Assembly (NCBI RefSeq): GCF_016918855.1 | Contig: NZ_JADKYB010000031.1 | Span: forward strand, 33,717 to 97,716 | DNA: 64,000 nucleotides | Direction of reading: 5' to 3' | Source: Actinacidiphila acididurans | Lineage (GTDB): Bacteria > Actinomycetota > Actinomycetes > Streptomycetales > Streptomycetaceae | Shown: positions 41,698 to 50,583 of the stretch, in pieces | How the letters are laid out: the number at the start of each line of letters is the position of its first letter | Numbering within the stretch: position 1 is the first letter of the stretch | Program-made: the position numbers and the translations under genes | Notes under the pieces: model-generated | The model's input: the letters and a program-made list of their open reading frames with translations, nothing else | Databases searched by the model: none | Told to the model about the DNA's origin: nothing

Positions 41698-43053
41698 ATG
41701 GCCGGCCGCGAGCAGGAACCCCAGCCGTCGGGCATCCCGGGTCTGCGGCTGCGACTGGACACCGAGCTGGACGAGATCGCCGAACATCTCCGGGCTCTGG
41801 CCGATGCCAAGGACCGGCTGCAGAACCTGCTGGAGGCAGTGCTGGCCATCAGCAGGGAGACGGAACTGCCCGTCGTCCTGGGGCGCATCGTCACCACCGC
41901 GATGAATCTGGTCGGCGCCCGCTACGGGGCGTTGGGCGTGCTGGACGACTCCGGCGAGTACCTGGAGGAATTCATCACCGCCGGTCTGTCGGAGCAGGAG
42001 CGCGCAGGCCTGGCCGGGGTCGAACTGCCCCGCGGCCGAGGCGTGCTCGGCCACCTGATCCGGCATCCCGAGCCGCTGCGAGTGGTGGACATCCCCTCCC
42101 ATCCGGCCTCCGCCGGGTTCCCACCCGGCCATCCCGGTATGCGCACCCTGCTCGGTGTGGCGATCACGGTTCGCGGCGTCATCTACGGCGACCTGTACCT
42201 GGCCGAGCGCCAGGACGGCAGGCCCTTCGACCGCGACGACGAGGACATCGTCGTCTCCCTGGCCGGCGCCGCCGGCATCACCATCGAGAACGCCCGGCTC
42301 TTCCACCGGATCCGCGACAGCGCCGAACACTTCCAGCGGCTGCTGCTGCCCACCCTGCCCGATCTGCGCCCCTTCACCGGTGCCGCGGTCTACCGGCCGG
42401 CCACTGCTCCGGCCCGCCTCGGCGGGGACTGGTACGACGCGGTCCTGCTGCCCGGCGACGTCTGCGCCGCTGTCATCGGTGACGTCGTCGGCCACGACAT
42501 GCGTGCGGCCGCCGCCATGGCCCAGACCCGCAGCATGCTGCGCGCGCTGCTCTACGACCGCCTCACCCCGCCCAGCGCCGTCCTCCGGCAGCTCGACCGC
42601 ACCCTGCACGCCATCGCCGACCTGCCCGTCGCCACCGCCTGCCTGGCCCGCATCGAACCCGCGGCGGACGGCTGGATACTGCGCTGGAGCACCGCGGGAC
42701 ACCTTCCCCCGCTCCTGCTCTCCCCGGGCCGGCGGGCGCAGTACCTCCACGCCGAGCCCGGCCTGCCGCTCGGGGTGAGCATCGAGCACCACCGCCCGGA
42801 CCACATCCGTCCGCTGCCGCCCGGCTCCACCGTGGTCTTCTTCACCGACGGCCTTGTCGAGCACTTCGCCCACGGCATCGACGAGGGCATGGCCGACCTC
42901 GCCGACCTCGCCACCGCACACGCCCACCTGCCCCTGCAGGACTTCGTGAAAGCACTGGCGGACCGGCACCCCGGCGACGGCCACGACGACATCGCCGTCC
43001 TCGCCCTGCGCACCCCACCTCGGCCCGGCACGCCGACAGCACGTACGGCGTGA
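41698..43053 (+). CDS. GAF-SpoIIE/PP2C phosphatase
   Basis: 451 residues. GAF domain ~40-205 (LGRIVTTAMNLVGARYGALG, GVLGHLIRHPEPLRVVDIPS, NARLFHRI) and SpoIIE phosphatase ~215-440 (LGGDWYDAVLLPGD, VIGDVVGHDM, FTDGLVEH, GDGHDDIAVLAL). No HATPase domain, unlike the other two paralogues here. Likely a stress-sensor phosphatase for an anti-anti-sigma factor encoded elsewhere. AGGGG precedes ATG 41698. Confidence 0.92.
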   Translation: MAGREQEPQPSGIPGLRLRLDTELDEIAEHLRALADAKDRLQNLLEAVLAISRETELPVVLGRIVTTAMNLVGARYGALGVLDDSGEYLEEFITAGLSEQERAGLAGVELPRGRGVLGHLIRHPEPLRVVDIPSHPASAGFPPGHPGMRTLLGVAITVRGVIYGDLYLAERQDGRPFDRDDEDIVVSLAGAAGITIENARLFHRIRDSAEHFQRLLLPTLPDLRPFTGAAVYRPATAPARLGGDWYDAVLLPGDVCAAVIGDVVGHDMRAAAAMAQTRSMLRALLYDRLTPPSAVLRQLDRTLHAIADLPVATACLARIEPAADGWILRWSTAGHLPPLLLSPGRRAQYLHAEPGLPLGVSIEHHRPDHIRPLPPGSTVVFFTDGLVEHFAHGIDEGMADLADLATAHAHLPLQDFVKALADRHPGDGHDDIAVLALRTPPRPGTPTARTA

Positions 43054-43121
43054 ACGCCGACGGCAGCGGCCGTCGCCGCCCCGGTGGAGCCGGACCGCCG
43101 CCCGGGTAGGCTCACGTCCTC

Positions 43122-43325
43122 ATGGAACAGCTGCCCGAGAGCGTGGACCGCGACATCCTGGAGCATCGGATCATCAGCGCACTCGTGACGATCCGCGAAA
43201 CGCTCGGCTGCACGCTTCACCAGGCACTCGACACCTTCGTGGAGCGGTACGAGGAGCTCCGCCGGGAACGCCCGGACGACTTCGCCCTGAGCCGGGACGA
43301 ATACGGCCGGGGCTTCTACTCCTGA
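43122..43325 (+). CDS. Small conserved hypothetical protein
   Basis: 67 residues, helical and charged: DRDILEHRIISALVTIRETL, GCTLHQALDTFVERYEELRR, DDFALSRDEYGRGFYS. No family recognised. TAGGCT lies nine bases before the ATG with no ribosome-binding site, suggesting a near-leaderless transcript. It stands alone; 283 bp without a gene follow. Confidence 0.75.
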   Translation: MEQLPESVDRDILEHRIISALVTIRETLGCTLHQALDTFVERYEELRRERPDDFALSRDEYGRGFYS

Positions 43326-43608
43326 TCCTGCGGGCCCCGAACCGGAACACCCGGGCTGCCGGCCCCGGAAGCGGTCAGTGTCCGCATCGCCGATCAGGAC
43401 TGCCGGAGGGCAGCGTAGCCCCGCTGGCGCACCGAGGAAGGCGGCAACGCCCCCCTTGGCCGCGATCGCGCGGGACGCCGTCGGGTTGGTCACCGACCCG
43501 AACGCACGGCCCGACTCCGGCGTTGCGCCGGCTCCGAGTGCTCAATGCTCTTCCTCGAGGGAGACCAAGCCCCGCATCTGGTGCACCGCCAACCTCTGGC
43601 AAACAGCC

Positions 43609-45355
43609 TTACCGCGCCTCCGGGAATCCGGGCTCGGAGGTAAGCCGTGCGATGAGAGTACGGCCGGCCCACTGGAGCTGCTCGTCCTGCTCAATGCTCT
43701 GGAACCCGCCGCCACGCCGGGGCTGGGCCAGTTGCTCGCGGAGCAGGGGCAGGGCCGGTGCCGCGTGGGAGCCCATGCGGTCCAGGCAGGCCACGACGTG
43801 GCTGGTCGTGGCAGGGTTGCGGGCCATGGCCTGCAGCAGGGCGTCCAGGACTGCCGGTGCCTCGGCCTCGCCGCCGATCTCCCAGAGCGCGGCCGCGCAA
43901 GGCACCCTAACCCACTCGTAGTCGTGCGTCAGGAGGTCCCGCAGACGCGGCAGGGCGACAGCAGCAGGCGGCCCTATCTCGCCGAGCAGAGCAGCCGCCT
44001 CACTGATCCGGAAGGTGATCCGGTCCTCCAAGAGTTCCAGCACAAGTGGCATGACCTCGGCCGGGTCACCACTGACGGCCCACAGCGCAGCGACGGCTGC
44101 AGGCCTTACGTGCGCGTCGGTGGCGGCGGTCAGCGACCGGATGGCGTCCCGTGCACTGATCGCCGCCGGGCCGAACACCCCCAGTGTTTTGAGGGCCGAT
44201 CGCGTGACGTGGTGCTGCTCATGGCGCCCAGCTGCGCCGAGTGTGTCCACGACCACGGGAACCGCGGCAGGGTCGCCCAGCGCGGCGAGGGCGGCAAGGA
44301 GCGCGTTGACGCTCATCTCGTTGCACTGCTGGGAGAGATCAATGCGGCGCAGGTGATCGCAGAGCCGGGGCACCAACTGACCTGCCACCTGGGGCAGATG
44401 CCCCGCGACCTGGATCGCGCGCCAGGCGTCGACATCGCTGTCCACCGCGGCCAACAGGCTAGGCAGCGCGCGTGCGTCGCCGAGGCGCGCCAAGGCCCGG
44501 ACGGCCGGCGTACACGCGGGTGTGGCGGTCAAGATCCTCGAAGACGGCGACGATCTGGGGCGGGGCCGCGTTCGTGGGTGCCGCCTGGCGGCTGGGGGCA
44601 GGTGCGATCGGCCGCACGGGCAGGGCGCGTACGGTCTCGCGCAGCAGGCCGACAGCGGCCGGTACGACGTCCTCGCCGATCTCATCCGGGGCGCAGCGGG
44701 CCCGCTGGACCAGAGCCGCGAGCCGGGTCGCCGGGCCCTGGGCACGGTCGGCGGCGAGCCCGGCGAGCCAATCCGTCACCTGTTGCGAGGCCGCCGGCAG
44801 GCGCAGTGCCAGGGTCGCTGCCACCTCCACGATCCGCAGCCGCGTCGGCGTGCCGCGCTCGGCGGCCAACCGCTCGCGCAACAATGCAGCGGCCCGGTCG
44901 GCGTCCTCGAGGAAGAGCCCGAGCCCGGGAATCGCGGCCAGGCGCACGTCCGGGTCCGGGTCGCGGACGAGTTCGGCGAACTCCGCATCCCGCTCGCGCA
45001 GGGAGACGACGGCCTGCGCGAACCCCATCGGCGGGTAGTACTCGATCTCGGTGCCGTCGTCCTCGAAGCCCCTGTCGAGGGACTCTCGGCCAATGCTGAC
45101 CAGCAGCGCGACGACTGCGGCCCGCCCAGGCATGGCACGGTCGGTGGCCAACTCGAACAGGAAGGGCAGGCTGGCTGCCGTCGACGGGTACACGCTGCCC
45201 TGATGGTGGACCGCACCGTGGAAGCGGTCGAGGGCCTTGCTGCGTTCCTCGGCATCCGGGGAGCGCAGCGCCCACAGCAGGGCCGGCACCTCGTCGGCCG
45301 AACCGTAAGCGTGCTCCATCGACGCCCAGTCGATGGCATGAAGTCGCTCGAACAT
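43609..45355 (-). pseudogene. HEAT-repeat protein gene split by a frameshift
   Basis: From ATG 45355 (MFERLHAIDWASMEHAYGSA) a HEAT-repeat protein runs with repeats such as EFAELVRDPDPDVRLAAIPG to about 44510 (VFEDLDRHTRVY). The frame then goes off into Arg-rich nonsense, while the neighbouring frame continues the HEAT pattern (PAVRALARLGDARALPSLLA) to the stop at 43609 (WAGRTLIARLTSEPGFPEAR). Skipping one base near 44515 rejoins the two halves into about 580 residues. Either a recent inactivating indel or a sequencing error. HEAT proteins of this type are scaffolds of unknown role. Confidence 0.8.
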
Positions 45356-45505
45356 GATCACAACCATGTCAGGCGGCACTGACAACACTGCGCCGCCCAC
45401 CGGGCTGGGCATGCGGGGTGGACGGCAGCGCACGGCAAAGGGCCGGCCCCGGGCTCGTAGGGAAAACCGGATGCGATGGCCGGGTGGGCTGGCTACCGTC
45501 CGGGC

Positions 45506-46150
45506 GTGGCCCACACCTATCCCCCGCTGAACGTCGAAGTCCGCACGCCGCGCCTCACGCTCGCCGGCGCGTCCGACGAACTGCTGGAACGTCTCGTGCC
45601 GCTCGTGCGGGCCGGGATCGCCGACGCCGAGCCGTGGCCGTTCGACGACCCGATCTCGTTCTACGCCGACAGCCCCGAGCGTGAATGGAAATGGCTGCGC
45701 GCCATCTGGGCCGGCCGCGCCCGCATGAGCCCGGATTCGTGGCGGCTCTACTTCGCCGTGCTCGTCGACGGCGAACCGGTCGGCATGCAGGACCTGATCG
45801 GCACGAACTTCTCGCGGTTCGGCACGGTGTCCAGCTTCTCGTGGCTGGCCCCCGGCAGCCGCGGACAGGGACTCGGCAAGGAAATGCGGGCGGCGATCCT
45901 GCAGTTGGCCTTCGCCGGACTGGGTGCACGCGAAGCCGGCAGTGACGCCTTCGTCGACAACGAAGCGTCCAACCGCGTTTCCCGCGGCCTGGGCTACGAA
46001 CCCAACGGGACGGACTGGGACACCCGCCGCGGCGAACCCGCGCGGATCCAGCAGTGGCGGCTCACCCGGGAGACGTGGGAACGGGTCCGCCGGGACGACA
46101 TCGAACTGACCGGCGTCGAGGAGTGCCTACCCGTCCTGGGCATCGGCTAG
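45506..46150 (+). CDS. GNAT-family N-acetyltransferase (RimJ/RimL-like)
   Basis: 214 residues: VEVRTPRLTLAGASDELLER, then FAVLVDGEPVGMQDLIGTNF, the acetyl-CoA loop LAPGSRGQGLGKEMRAAILQ and NEASNRVSRGLGYEPNG. GTG 45506 lies exactly six bases after TACCGT, with no ribosome-binding site, so a leaderless start. Substrate unknown. Divergent from the HEAT-protein pseudogene. Confidence 0.88.
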   Translation: MAHTYPPLNVEVRTPRLTLAGASDELLERLVPLVRAGIADAEPWPFDDPISFYADSPEREWKWLRAIWAGRARMSPDSWRLYFAVLVDGEPVGMQDLIGTNFSRFGTVSSFSWLAPGSRGQGLGKEMRAAILQLAFAGLGAREAGSDAFVDNEASNRVSRGLGYEPNGTDWDTRRGEPARIQQWRLTRETWERVRRDDIELTGVEECLPVLGIG

Positions 46151-46230
46151 CGCGGATCACCGTATGAGGCGACCAGGCGACGTCCGAGAACTGCGCCGCC
46201 CGGTCGCCTCGGTCCCCTCCTGGGAAGGTT

Positions 46231-46974
46231 TCAGCCGGGCAGCGAACTGCGCTCCCCGCCGTGGACGGCCACCACGGTTCCGTTCACGTAGCTGCTGCGG
46301 CCCTCGACCAGGAACAGCACGACGTCCGCGATCTCCTCGGGGTCGCCGATCCGGCCGCGCGCGTTCACCTGGTCCATCGTGTCGGCGTAGGCGGCCAGCA
46401 GCGGTTCCGTCCCCGGTGTGCGCACCGGCCCCGAGGCGACTCCGTTGACCCGGATGCCGGCGCCGCCGAACTCGGTGGCCCAGTAGCGGGTCAGCGTCTC
46501 CAGCGCCGCCTTCGAGGCGCCGTAAGCGGCCCCGACGGGCGCGACCGAGGTGGCGGCTGTCGAGCTGACGTTGACGATCGCGCCATGGCCGCGTTTGACC
46601 ATTCCGGGCGCCAGCGCCGCGACCAGCTGGAACGGCGCCCGGGTGTTGATCGCCAGGTGCCGGTCGAAGCTGCCGGTGCTCGTGCCCGGGGTCGAGGTGA
46701 ACTCGTACACCCCGGCGTTGTTCACCAGGATGTCCACCTCCCCCGCCTCGGCCGCCAGCCGCTCGACGTCCTCGGCGTTCGCCAGATCGGCGGCGACGAA
46801 CCGCGCCCGACTCCCCCGCTCGGCGATCGCGGAGACCAGTTCGGCTCCCCGGCGCGCGTCCCGGCCGTGGACCACGACCTCGGCCCCGTGTTCCGCGAGC
46901 CGCGCCGCGACGGCCCGGCCTATACCCGCCGTGGCACCGGTCACCAAGGCCGTTTTCCCTGCTAGTTCAGACAC
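46231..46974 (-). CDS. Short-chain dehydrogenase/reductase
   Basis: 247 residues, classical SDR: TGxxxGIG as LVTGATAGIGRAVAARL, NNAGVYEF, catalytic Ser in VNVSSTAATS, and YGASK as AAYGASKAALETLTRY. C-terminal GGERSSLPG follows the usual substrate lid. GTG 46974 is the likely start. Divergent from a TetR gene across 82 bp carrying two matching palindromes, so it is that regulator's obvious target. Confidence 0.92.
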   Translation of the reverse strand: MSELAGKTALVTGATAGIGRAVAARLAEHGAEVVVHGRDARRGAELVSAIAERGSRARFVAADLANAEDVERLAAEAGEVDILVNNAGVYEFTSTPGTSTGSFDRHLAINTRAPFQLVAALAPGMVKRGHGAIVNVSSTAATSVAPVGAAYGASKAALETLTRYWATEFGGAGIRVNGVASGPVRTPGTEPLLAAYADTMDQVNARGRIGDPEEIADVVLFLVEGRSSYVNGTVVAVHGGERSSLPG

Positions 46975-46987
46975 GCCGACTCCATTC

Positions 46988-47003
46988 TGGGTTGATGAAC
47001 CCA
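46988..47003. promoter_or_regulatory. TetR operator 1, TGGGTT-GATG-AACCCA
   Basis: Perfect 6-bp-arm palindrome directly upstream of the SDR start. Its centre is 35 bp from that of operator 2. Confidence 0.8.
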
Positions 47004-47022
47004 ATTCCTAGCGCACACTCTT

Positions 47023-47038
47023 TGGGTTGCGCAACCCA
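47023..47038. promoter_or_regulatory. TetR operator 2, TGGGTTGCGCAACCCA
   Basis: A perfect 16-bp palindrome seven bases before the TAGGGT -10 box (47045-47050) of the tetR gene. Same arms as operator 1. Confidence 0.85.
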
Positions 47039-47056
47039 GTCGGCTAGGGTGGCCAC

Positions 47057-47653
47057 GTGGCATTGACGCGCAAAGGGCAGGCGACCAGGGAACGCATCCT
47101 CCAGGCGGCGACCGAGGTCATCGCCCGGCACGGCGTGGCCGGCACCAGCAACGAGGACGTACGCAAGGCCGCCGGCATCAGCGGGTCGCAGCTCTACCAC
47201 TACTTCGACAGCAAGCAGGCCCTGATCAGGGCGGTCATCACCCGCCAGGCCGAGGTGCCGCTCGTCCCCGGCCAGCCGATCATGGGCGCCCTGGACAGCT
47301 TCGACGCCCTCCAGGCCTGGGCCGACGCCGCGATCGAACACCAGGAGCACAACAGCGGCCGCGGCGACTGCACGCTGACCTCCCTGGCCGGTGAGCTGAG
47401 CCCCACCGACGAGCAGACCCGCGAAGACCTCTGCAACGCCTTCCAGCGCTGGCAGTCCCTGCTGCGCAACGGCCTCCAGGCCATGCACGAACGAGGCGAC
47501 CTGCGCCCCGAGGTCGACCTCGACGAGTTGTCGATGGCCATGCTCGCCGCCTTGCAGGGCGGCAGCCTCCTGAGCCAGACCCTGCGAACCGCGGAACCGC
47601 TGCGGGCGTCGATGAACGCCGCCCTCGCCTATGTCCGCTCCTTCGCCGCCTGA
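47057..47653 (+). CDS. TetR-family transcriptional regulator
   Basis: 198 residues. HTH ~25-55: TSNEDVRKAAGISGSQLYHY then FDSKQALIRAVITRQ. Ligand domain closes with the TetR_C-like AMLAALQGGSLLSQTLRTAE. GTG 47057 lies exactly six bases after TAGGGT, so leaderless. It shares the intergenic region and two palindromes with the divergent SDR gene, a typical self-regulated detoxification pair. Confidence 0.93.
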   Translation: MALTRKGQATRERILQAATEVIARHGVAGTSNEDVRKAAGISGSQLYHYFDSKQALIRAVITRQAEVPLVPGQPIMGALDSFDALQAWADAAIEHQEHNSGRGDCTLTSLAGELSPTDEQTREDLCNAFQRWQSLLRNGLQAMHERGDLRPEVDLDELSMAMLAALQGGSLLSQTLRTAEPLRASMNAALAYVRSFAA

Positions 47654-47733
47654 TGCCCACGCCGGTCTGAACGACCTCACGTTCGCGCGAGTCCCTGCCG
47701 CCCACACCCATGAGAGCCACGACGCAAAGGGCC

Positions 47734-47766
47734 GGGCCGGGACTTCCGCGTGGGGAGCCCCGGCCC
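47734..47766. terminator. 8-bp-stem hairpin downstream of tetR
   Basis: GGGCCGGG (47734-47741) pairs with CCCGGCCC (47759-47766) around a 17-base loop, between the tetR gene and the convergent secreted-protein remnant. Confidence 0.6.
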
Positions 47767-47795
47767 CGCCTGCGGCACGAGCCGGACGAGACGTC

Positions 47796-48171
47796 CTAGC
47801 TGTGGATGGTGAAGCAGACGCTGTCCGGGTAGCTCGCGTCGACCGGCGCGGACGCCACTCCGCCGCAGAAGAGGGAGTTGTTGGTGAACGCTCGGTTCAC
47901 GGTCAGCTTGACCCCAGTGGCTTTGCTTTCGTGACCGCTCCACTGGAAGTAGTTGTTGCTGCCGTCCGAGGCGTAGACGTAGCCGGTAATAGTGTTGCCG
48001 GACTTGGCGGGCGTCACGGTCTCGAAGTCAACGGTCGTTCCCGAGCCGGACACGTAGACGCAGTACGCCGTGCCGCACTTCGAGGCGGTGAACGGCCCGG
48101 ACCCTGCGAACCTCCCCCTTGCCGAAGCCGGCCTTCCCAGCGGTGCTTGTGCGAATGTGACGGGCCATCAT
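47796..48171 (-). pseudogene. Remnant of a small secreted Cys-containing protein
   Basis: The frame ending at 47796 encodes a believable exported domain with two Cys pairs (GPFTASKCGTAYCVYVSGSG, NNSLFCGGVASAPVDASY, VCFTIHS). No ATG, GTG or TTG in that frame gives a signal peptide; it is closed by a TGA near the top. A well-placed start with GGGGAGGG upstream exists at 48171 in another frame (MMARHIRTSTAGKAGFGKG), which looks like the n-region of a signal peptide without its hydrophobic core. A deletion plus frameshift explains both. Alternatively translation begins at GTG 48053 and the product stays inside. Confidence 0.5.
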
Positions 48172-48424
48172 TGATTTCCCTCCCCTGATACTGCAATCAC
48201 AGTGCGGACGACGCCTCTTGATTGCCGGCGGCCGTTCGCTGTTCGGGAGACTAAACGCCCCCGAAGTTGGCCCCTTGACAATGCGTGCACGAGTCCTTGC
48301 CGATGCGTCTCCTACCTGGCACGGGTTGGTCGCGTCGGGCGCCGCCAGGCGTTGCGGCGACTGAAAACACCGGGGTCCCGGAAGGCCCCGAGCGAGTTGC
48401 CCTCGCGTCCCGACCCGGGCCTTG

Positions 48425-48438
48425 CGGGAGCGCTCCCA
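48425..48438. promoter_or_regulatory. CebR-like palindrome CGGGAGCGCTCCCA
   Basis: GGGAGCGCTCCC is perfectly symmetric and differs by one outer base from TGGGAGCGCTCCCA, the cellobiose-repressor box known from streptomycetes. It ends 12 bp before the GNAT start at 48450. Confidence 0.6.
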
Positions 48439-48449
48439 GGGGCTGGATG

Positions 48450-49076
48450 ATGCCTGGCGTGATCACCGAGGCAACGCTGCGGCCCTATCGGCCCGAGGAC
48501 CAGGACGCGGTGGACGACATCTGCGTGCGGACGGCGCTGGACGGTGGGGACTCGCGGGAGGTGTATCCCGATCTGCGGCTGATGCCGAGCCTGTTCGCCG
48601 CGCCCTATGTGCGGTTCGAACCCGACCTGGCGTTCGTGGTGGACGACGGGCGACGGGCGGTCGGGTACATCGTGGGGACGGCCGACACCGCCGCGTTCGC
48701 CGAGTGGTTCCGGAGTGAGTGGCTGCCCGGGCTGGTCGCGCGGTATCCGGCGCCGACCGGGCCCGCGACCACGCCGACCGAGGCGATGGTGGAGCTGATG
48801 CACCGCCCCGAGCGGATGGTGCTGCCCGAGCTCGCCGCCTACCCCGCCCACCTGCACATCGACCTGCTGCCGAGCCACCAGCGGGCCGGCTGGGGGCGCC
48901 GGCTGATGGCCGCGTTCCTCGCCCGGCTGCACGAGAAGGGCGTGCCCGCCGTCCACCTCGGCATGGTCACCGCCAACACGTCCGCCCGCGCCTTCTACGA
49001 CCGGGTCGGCTTCCACGAGATCCCCGTCCCCGCCCCCGGCCCGCTCACCTACCTCGGCCGGGCCACCTCCTCGTGA
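48450..49076 (+). CDS. GNAT-family N-acetyltransferase
   Basis: 208 residues: TEATLRPYRPEDQDAVDDIC, AFVVDDGRRAVGYIVGTADT, HLHIDLLPSHQRAGWGRRLM (acetyl-CoA loop) and NTSARAFYDRVGFHEIPVP. This is the branch of GNATs resembling the C-terminal acetyltransferase domain of O-GlcNAcase, in which some members are linked to sugar catabolism. AGGGG upstream of ATG 48450; ATG 48447 also possible. The adjacent CebR-like palindrome hints at control by a sugar repressor. Confidence 0.85.
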   Translation: MPGVITEATLRPYRPEDQDAVDDICVRTALDGGDSREVYPDLRLMPSLFAAPYVRFEPDLAFVVDDGRRAVGYIVGTADTAAFAEWFRSEWLPGLVARYPAPTGPATTPTEAMVELMHRPERMVLPELAAYPAHLHIDLLPSHQRAGWGRRLMAAFLARLHEKGVPAVHLGMVTANTSARAFYDRVGFHEIPVPAPGPLTYLGRATSS

Positions 49077-49188
49077 CGCCACCGCCAGCGCCCTGGGCCA
49101 TGATCCGGTCGGCGTAGTCCGGGCCGGGCCCTGTGCGGCCCGGGGCCCGACTCTCCCCTGGCAGTCGGCGCACGAGCTCCCCTGCCAC

Positions 49189-49219
49189 TGGACTCTCCCC
49201 CTACGGGAGGGCTGAGCCT
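49189..49219 (+). promoter_or_regulatory. MerR-type promoter upstream of the SDR stub and alkC-like gene
   Basis: TGGACT, a 19-base spacer and GAGCCT. The spacer holds CTCCC-CCTAC-GGGAG, matching the dyad before the merR gene at 51084-51114 in 18 of the first 23 positions. The 19-base spacing is the hallmark of MerR-activated promoters. Confidence 0.75.
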
Positions 49220-49292
49220 ACGAACGTGCCGCAGCGCCGTCGACTCGGCGGACGCGGCAGGTCAGGGCAGGCGAGTCGGAGAGGACGGACCC

Positions 49293-49439
49293 GTGGGTTT
49301 TGCGGGCAGGGCAGCGGTGGTGACGGGTGCGGGATCGGGCGTGAGCCGGGCGGACGGCTCGGCGTCCACGTACGGATCCGGGCGACCTGCGGCGGCCATT
49401 GCAATGGCTCCGAGGTTTCCGAGGGTGGAGGCGAGCTGA
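49293..49439 (+). pseudogene. Truncated short-chain dehydrogenase N-terminus
   Basis: GTG 49293 with GAGAGGA upstream opens a 48-codon frame: VGFAGRAAVVTGAGSGVSRA, which is the first strand and NAD-binding glycine motif of an SDR. After this about 28 unrelated residues follow and a stop that abuts the GTG of the alkC-like gene (TGA|GTG). The rest of the SDR is missing, so this is a deletion remnant that still leads the transcript. Confidence 0.65.
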
Positions 49440-50561
49440 GTGCCGACAGCGGAGGAACTCATCGGATACCAGGTCGCGCGCGACCTGGTATCCGCCCTGC
49501 GTGACGCGGCCCCGTCGCGGGAGTTCGCCACGCTCGAAGCCGCCTGCGGCCGGATGGACGGACTCGCTCTGCGCGAAAGGGTCGACCTCCTGGCCGGCGC
49601 GCTCCTCGCGGACGTGCCCGGTGAGTACGGGCCGCTCGCCGCGGTCGTCACGGCGGCGCGCGACGGCGCGCGAGGCCTGGACGGGTGGATGATCTGGCCG
49701 GTCACCGTCGCGGTCGCCCGGCGTGCCGTCGCCGACACCGGTGAGGACACCTTCGACGACGCCATGACGCTGCTGGCTTCGCTGACGCCGCGCCTGAGCG
49801 CCGAGTTCGCGCTCCGCCTGATGCTGCGAGCCGATCTCCATCGCGCGCTGCGGACCGCCCGGGCGTGGGTCACCTCCGATGACGCTCACGTACGCCGCCT
49901 GGCCAGCGAAGGCACCCGCCCCTACCTGCCGTGGGCGCTTCGCGTGCCCGGTCTCCTGGCGGAGCCCGGGATCACGGTGCCGATTCTCGACGCCCTCCAC
50001 GACGACGAATCCGAGTACGTACGCCGGTCGGTGGCCAACCATCTCAACGACCTCAGCCGGGATGCCCCGCAGGCCGCGGTCGAGGCGGCGGCACGCTGGC
50101 TGCGGAACCCCGCACCAACGACGGCCCGGGTCGTACGTCACGGTCTGCGGACCCTGGTGAAGAAGGGCGATGCCGGCGCACTGGCTCTCCTGGGGTACGC
50201 CGCAGCCGATGTCGTCGTCGACGGCTTCCGCGTGCTCACCCCGGAGGTGGCCTTCCCGGGCTCGCTCAGGTTCTCCGCGACCGTGCGCAACGACGGAGCC
50301 GAGCCCGCTCGGGTGGCCCTCGACTACGTCGTCCACCATCAGCGCGCCAACGGCACCCGCACCCCGAAGACCTTCAAGCTCGCGACGCCGACACTCGCGC
50401 CGGGCGAACGGTTCGGCGTCGATCGGGAGCATGAATTCCGCCCGATCACGACGCGGCGCTACTACAGCGGTACCCACGCCGTGGCACTCCAGGTCAACGG
50501 GCAGGCAACCGAGCCGCTCCCCTTCGTACTGACCGGTGTCGTGAGCACGAAGGGCACCTGA
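49440..50561 (+). CDS. DNA alkylation repair protein-like (AlkC-type) HEAT protein
   Basis: 373 residues. HEAT-like helical repeats over ~1-255 (ALRTARAWVTSDDAHVRRLA, SEGTRPYLPWALRVPGL, YVRRSVANHLNDLSRDAPQA) match AlkC/AlkD-like DNA glycosylases. The C-terminal ~115 residues are beta-rich (FPGSLRFSATVRNDGAEPAR, HQRANGTRTPKTFKLATPTL), an Ig-like appendage typical of the AlkC group. Expected role: excision of N3/N7-alkylated bases. GGAGG precedes GTG 49440, directly after the SDR stub. Confidence 0.75.
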   Translation: MPTAEELIGYQVARDLVSALRDAAPSREFATLEAACGRMDGLALRERVDLLAGALLADVPGEYGPLAAVVTAARDGARGLDGWMIWPVTVAVARRAVADTGEDTFDDAMTLLASLTPRLSAEFALRLMLRADLHRALRTARAWVTSDDAHVRRLASEGTRPYLPWALRVPGLLAEPGITVPILDALHDDESEYVRRSVANHLNDLSRDAPQAAVEAAARWLRNPAPTTARVVRHGLRTLVKKGDAGALALLGYAAADVVVDGFRVLTPEVAFPGSLRFSATVRNDGAEPARVALDYVVHHQRANGTRTPKTFKLATPTLAPGERFGVDREHEFRPITTRRYYSGTHAVALQVNGQATEPLPFVLTGVVSTKGT

Positions 50562-50583
50562 TGAAAAACTTCGAGCCCTCTGG

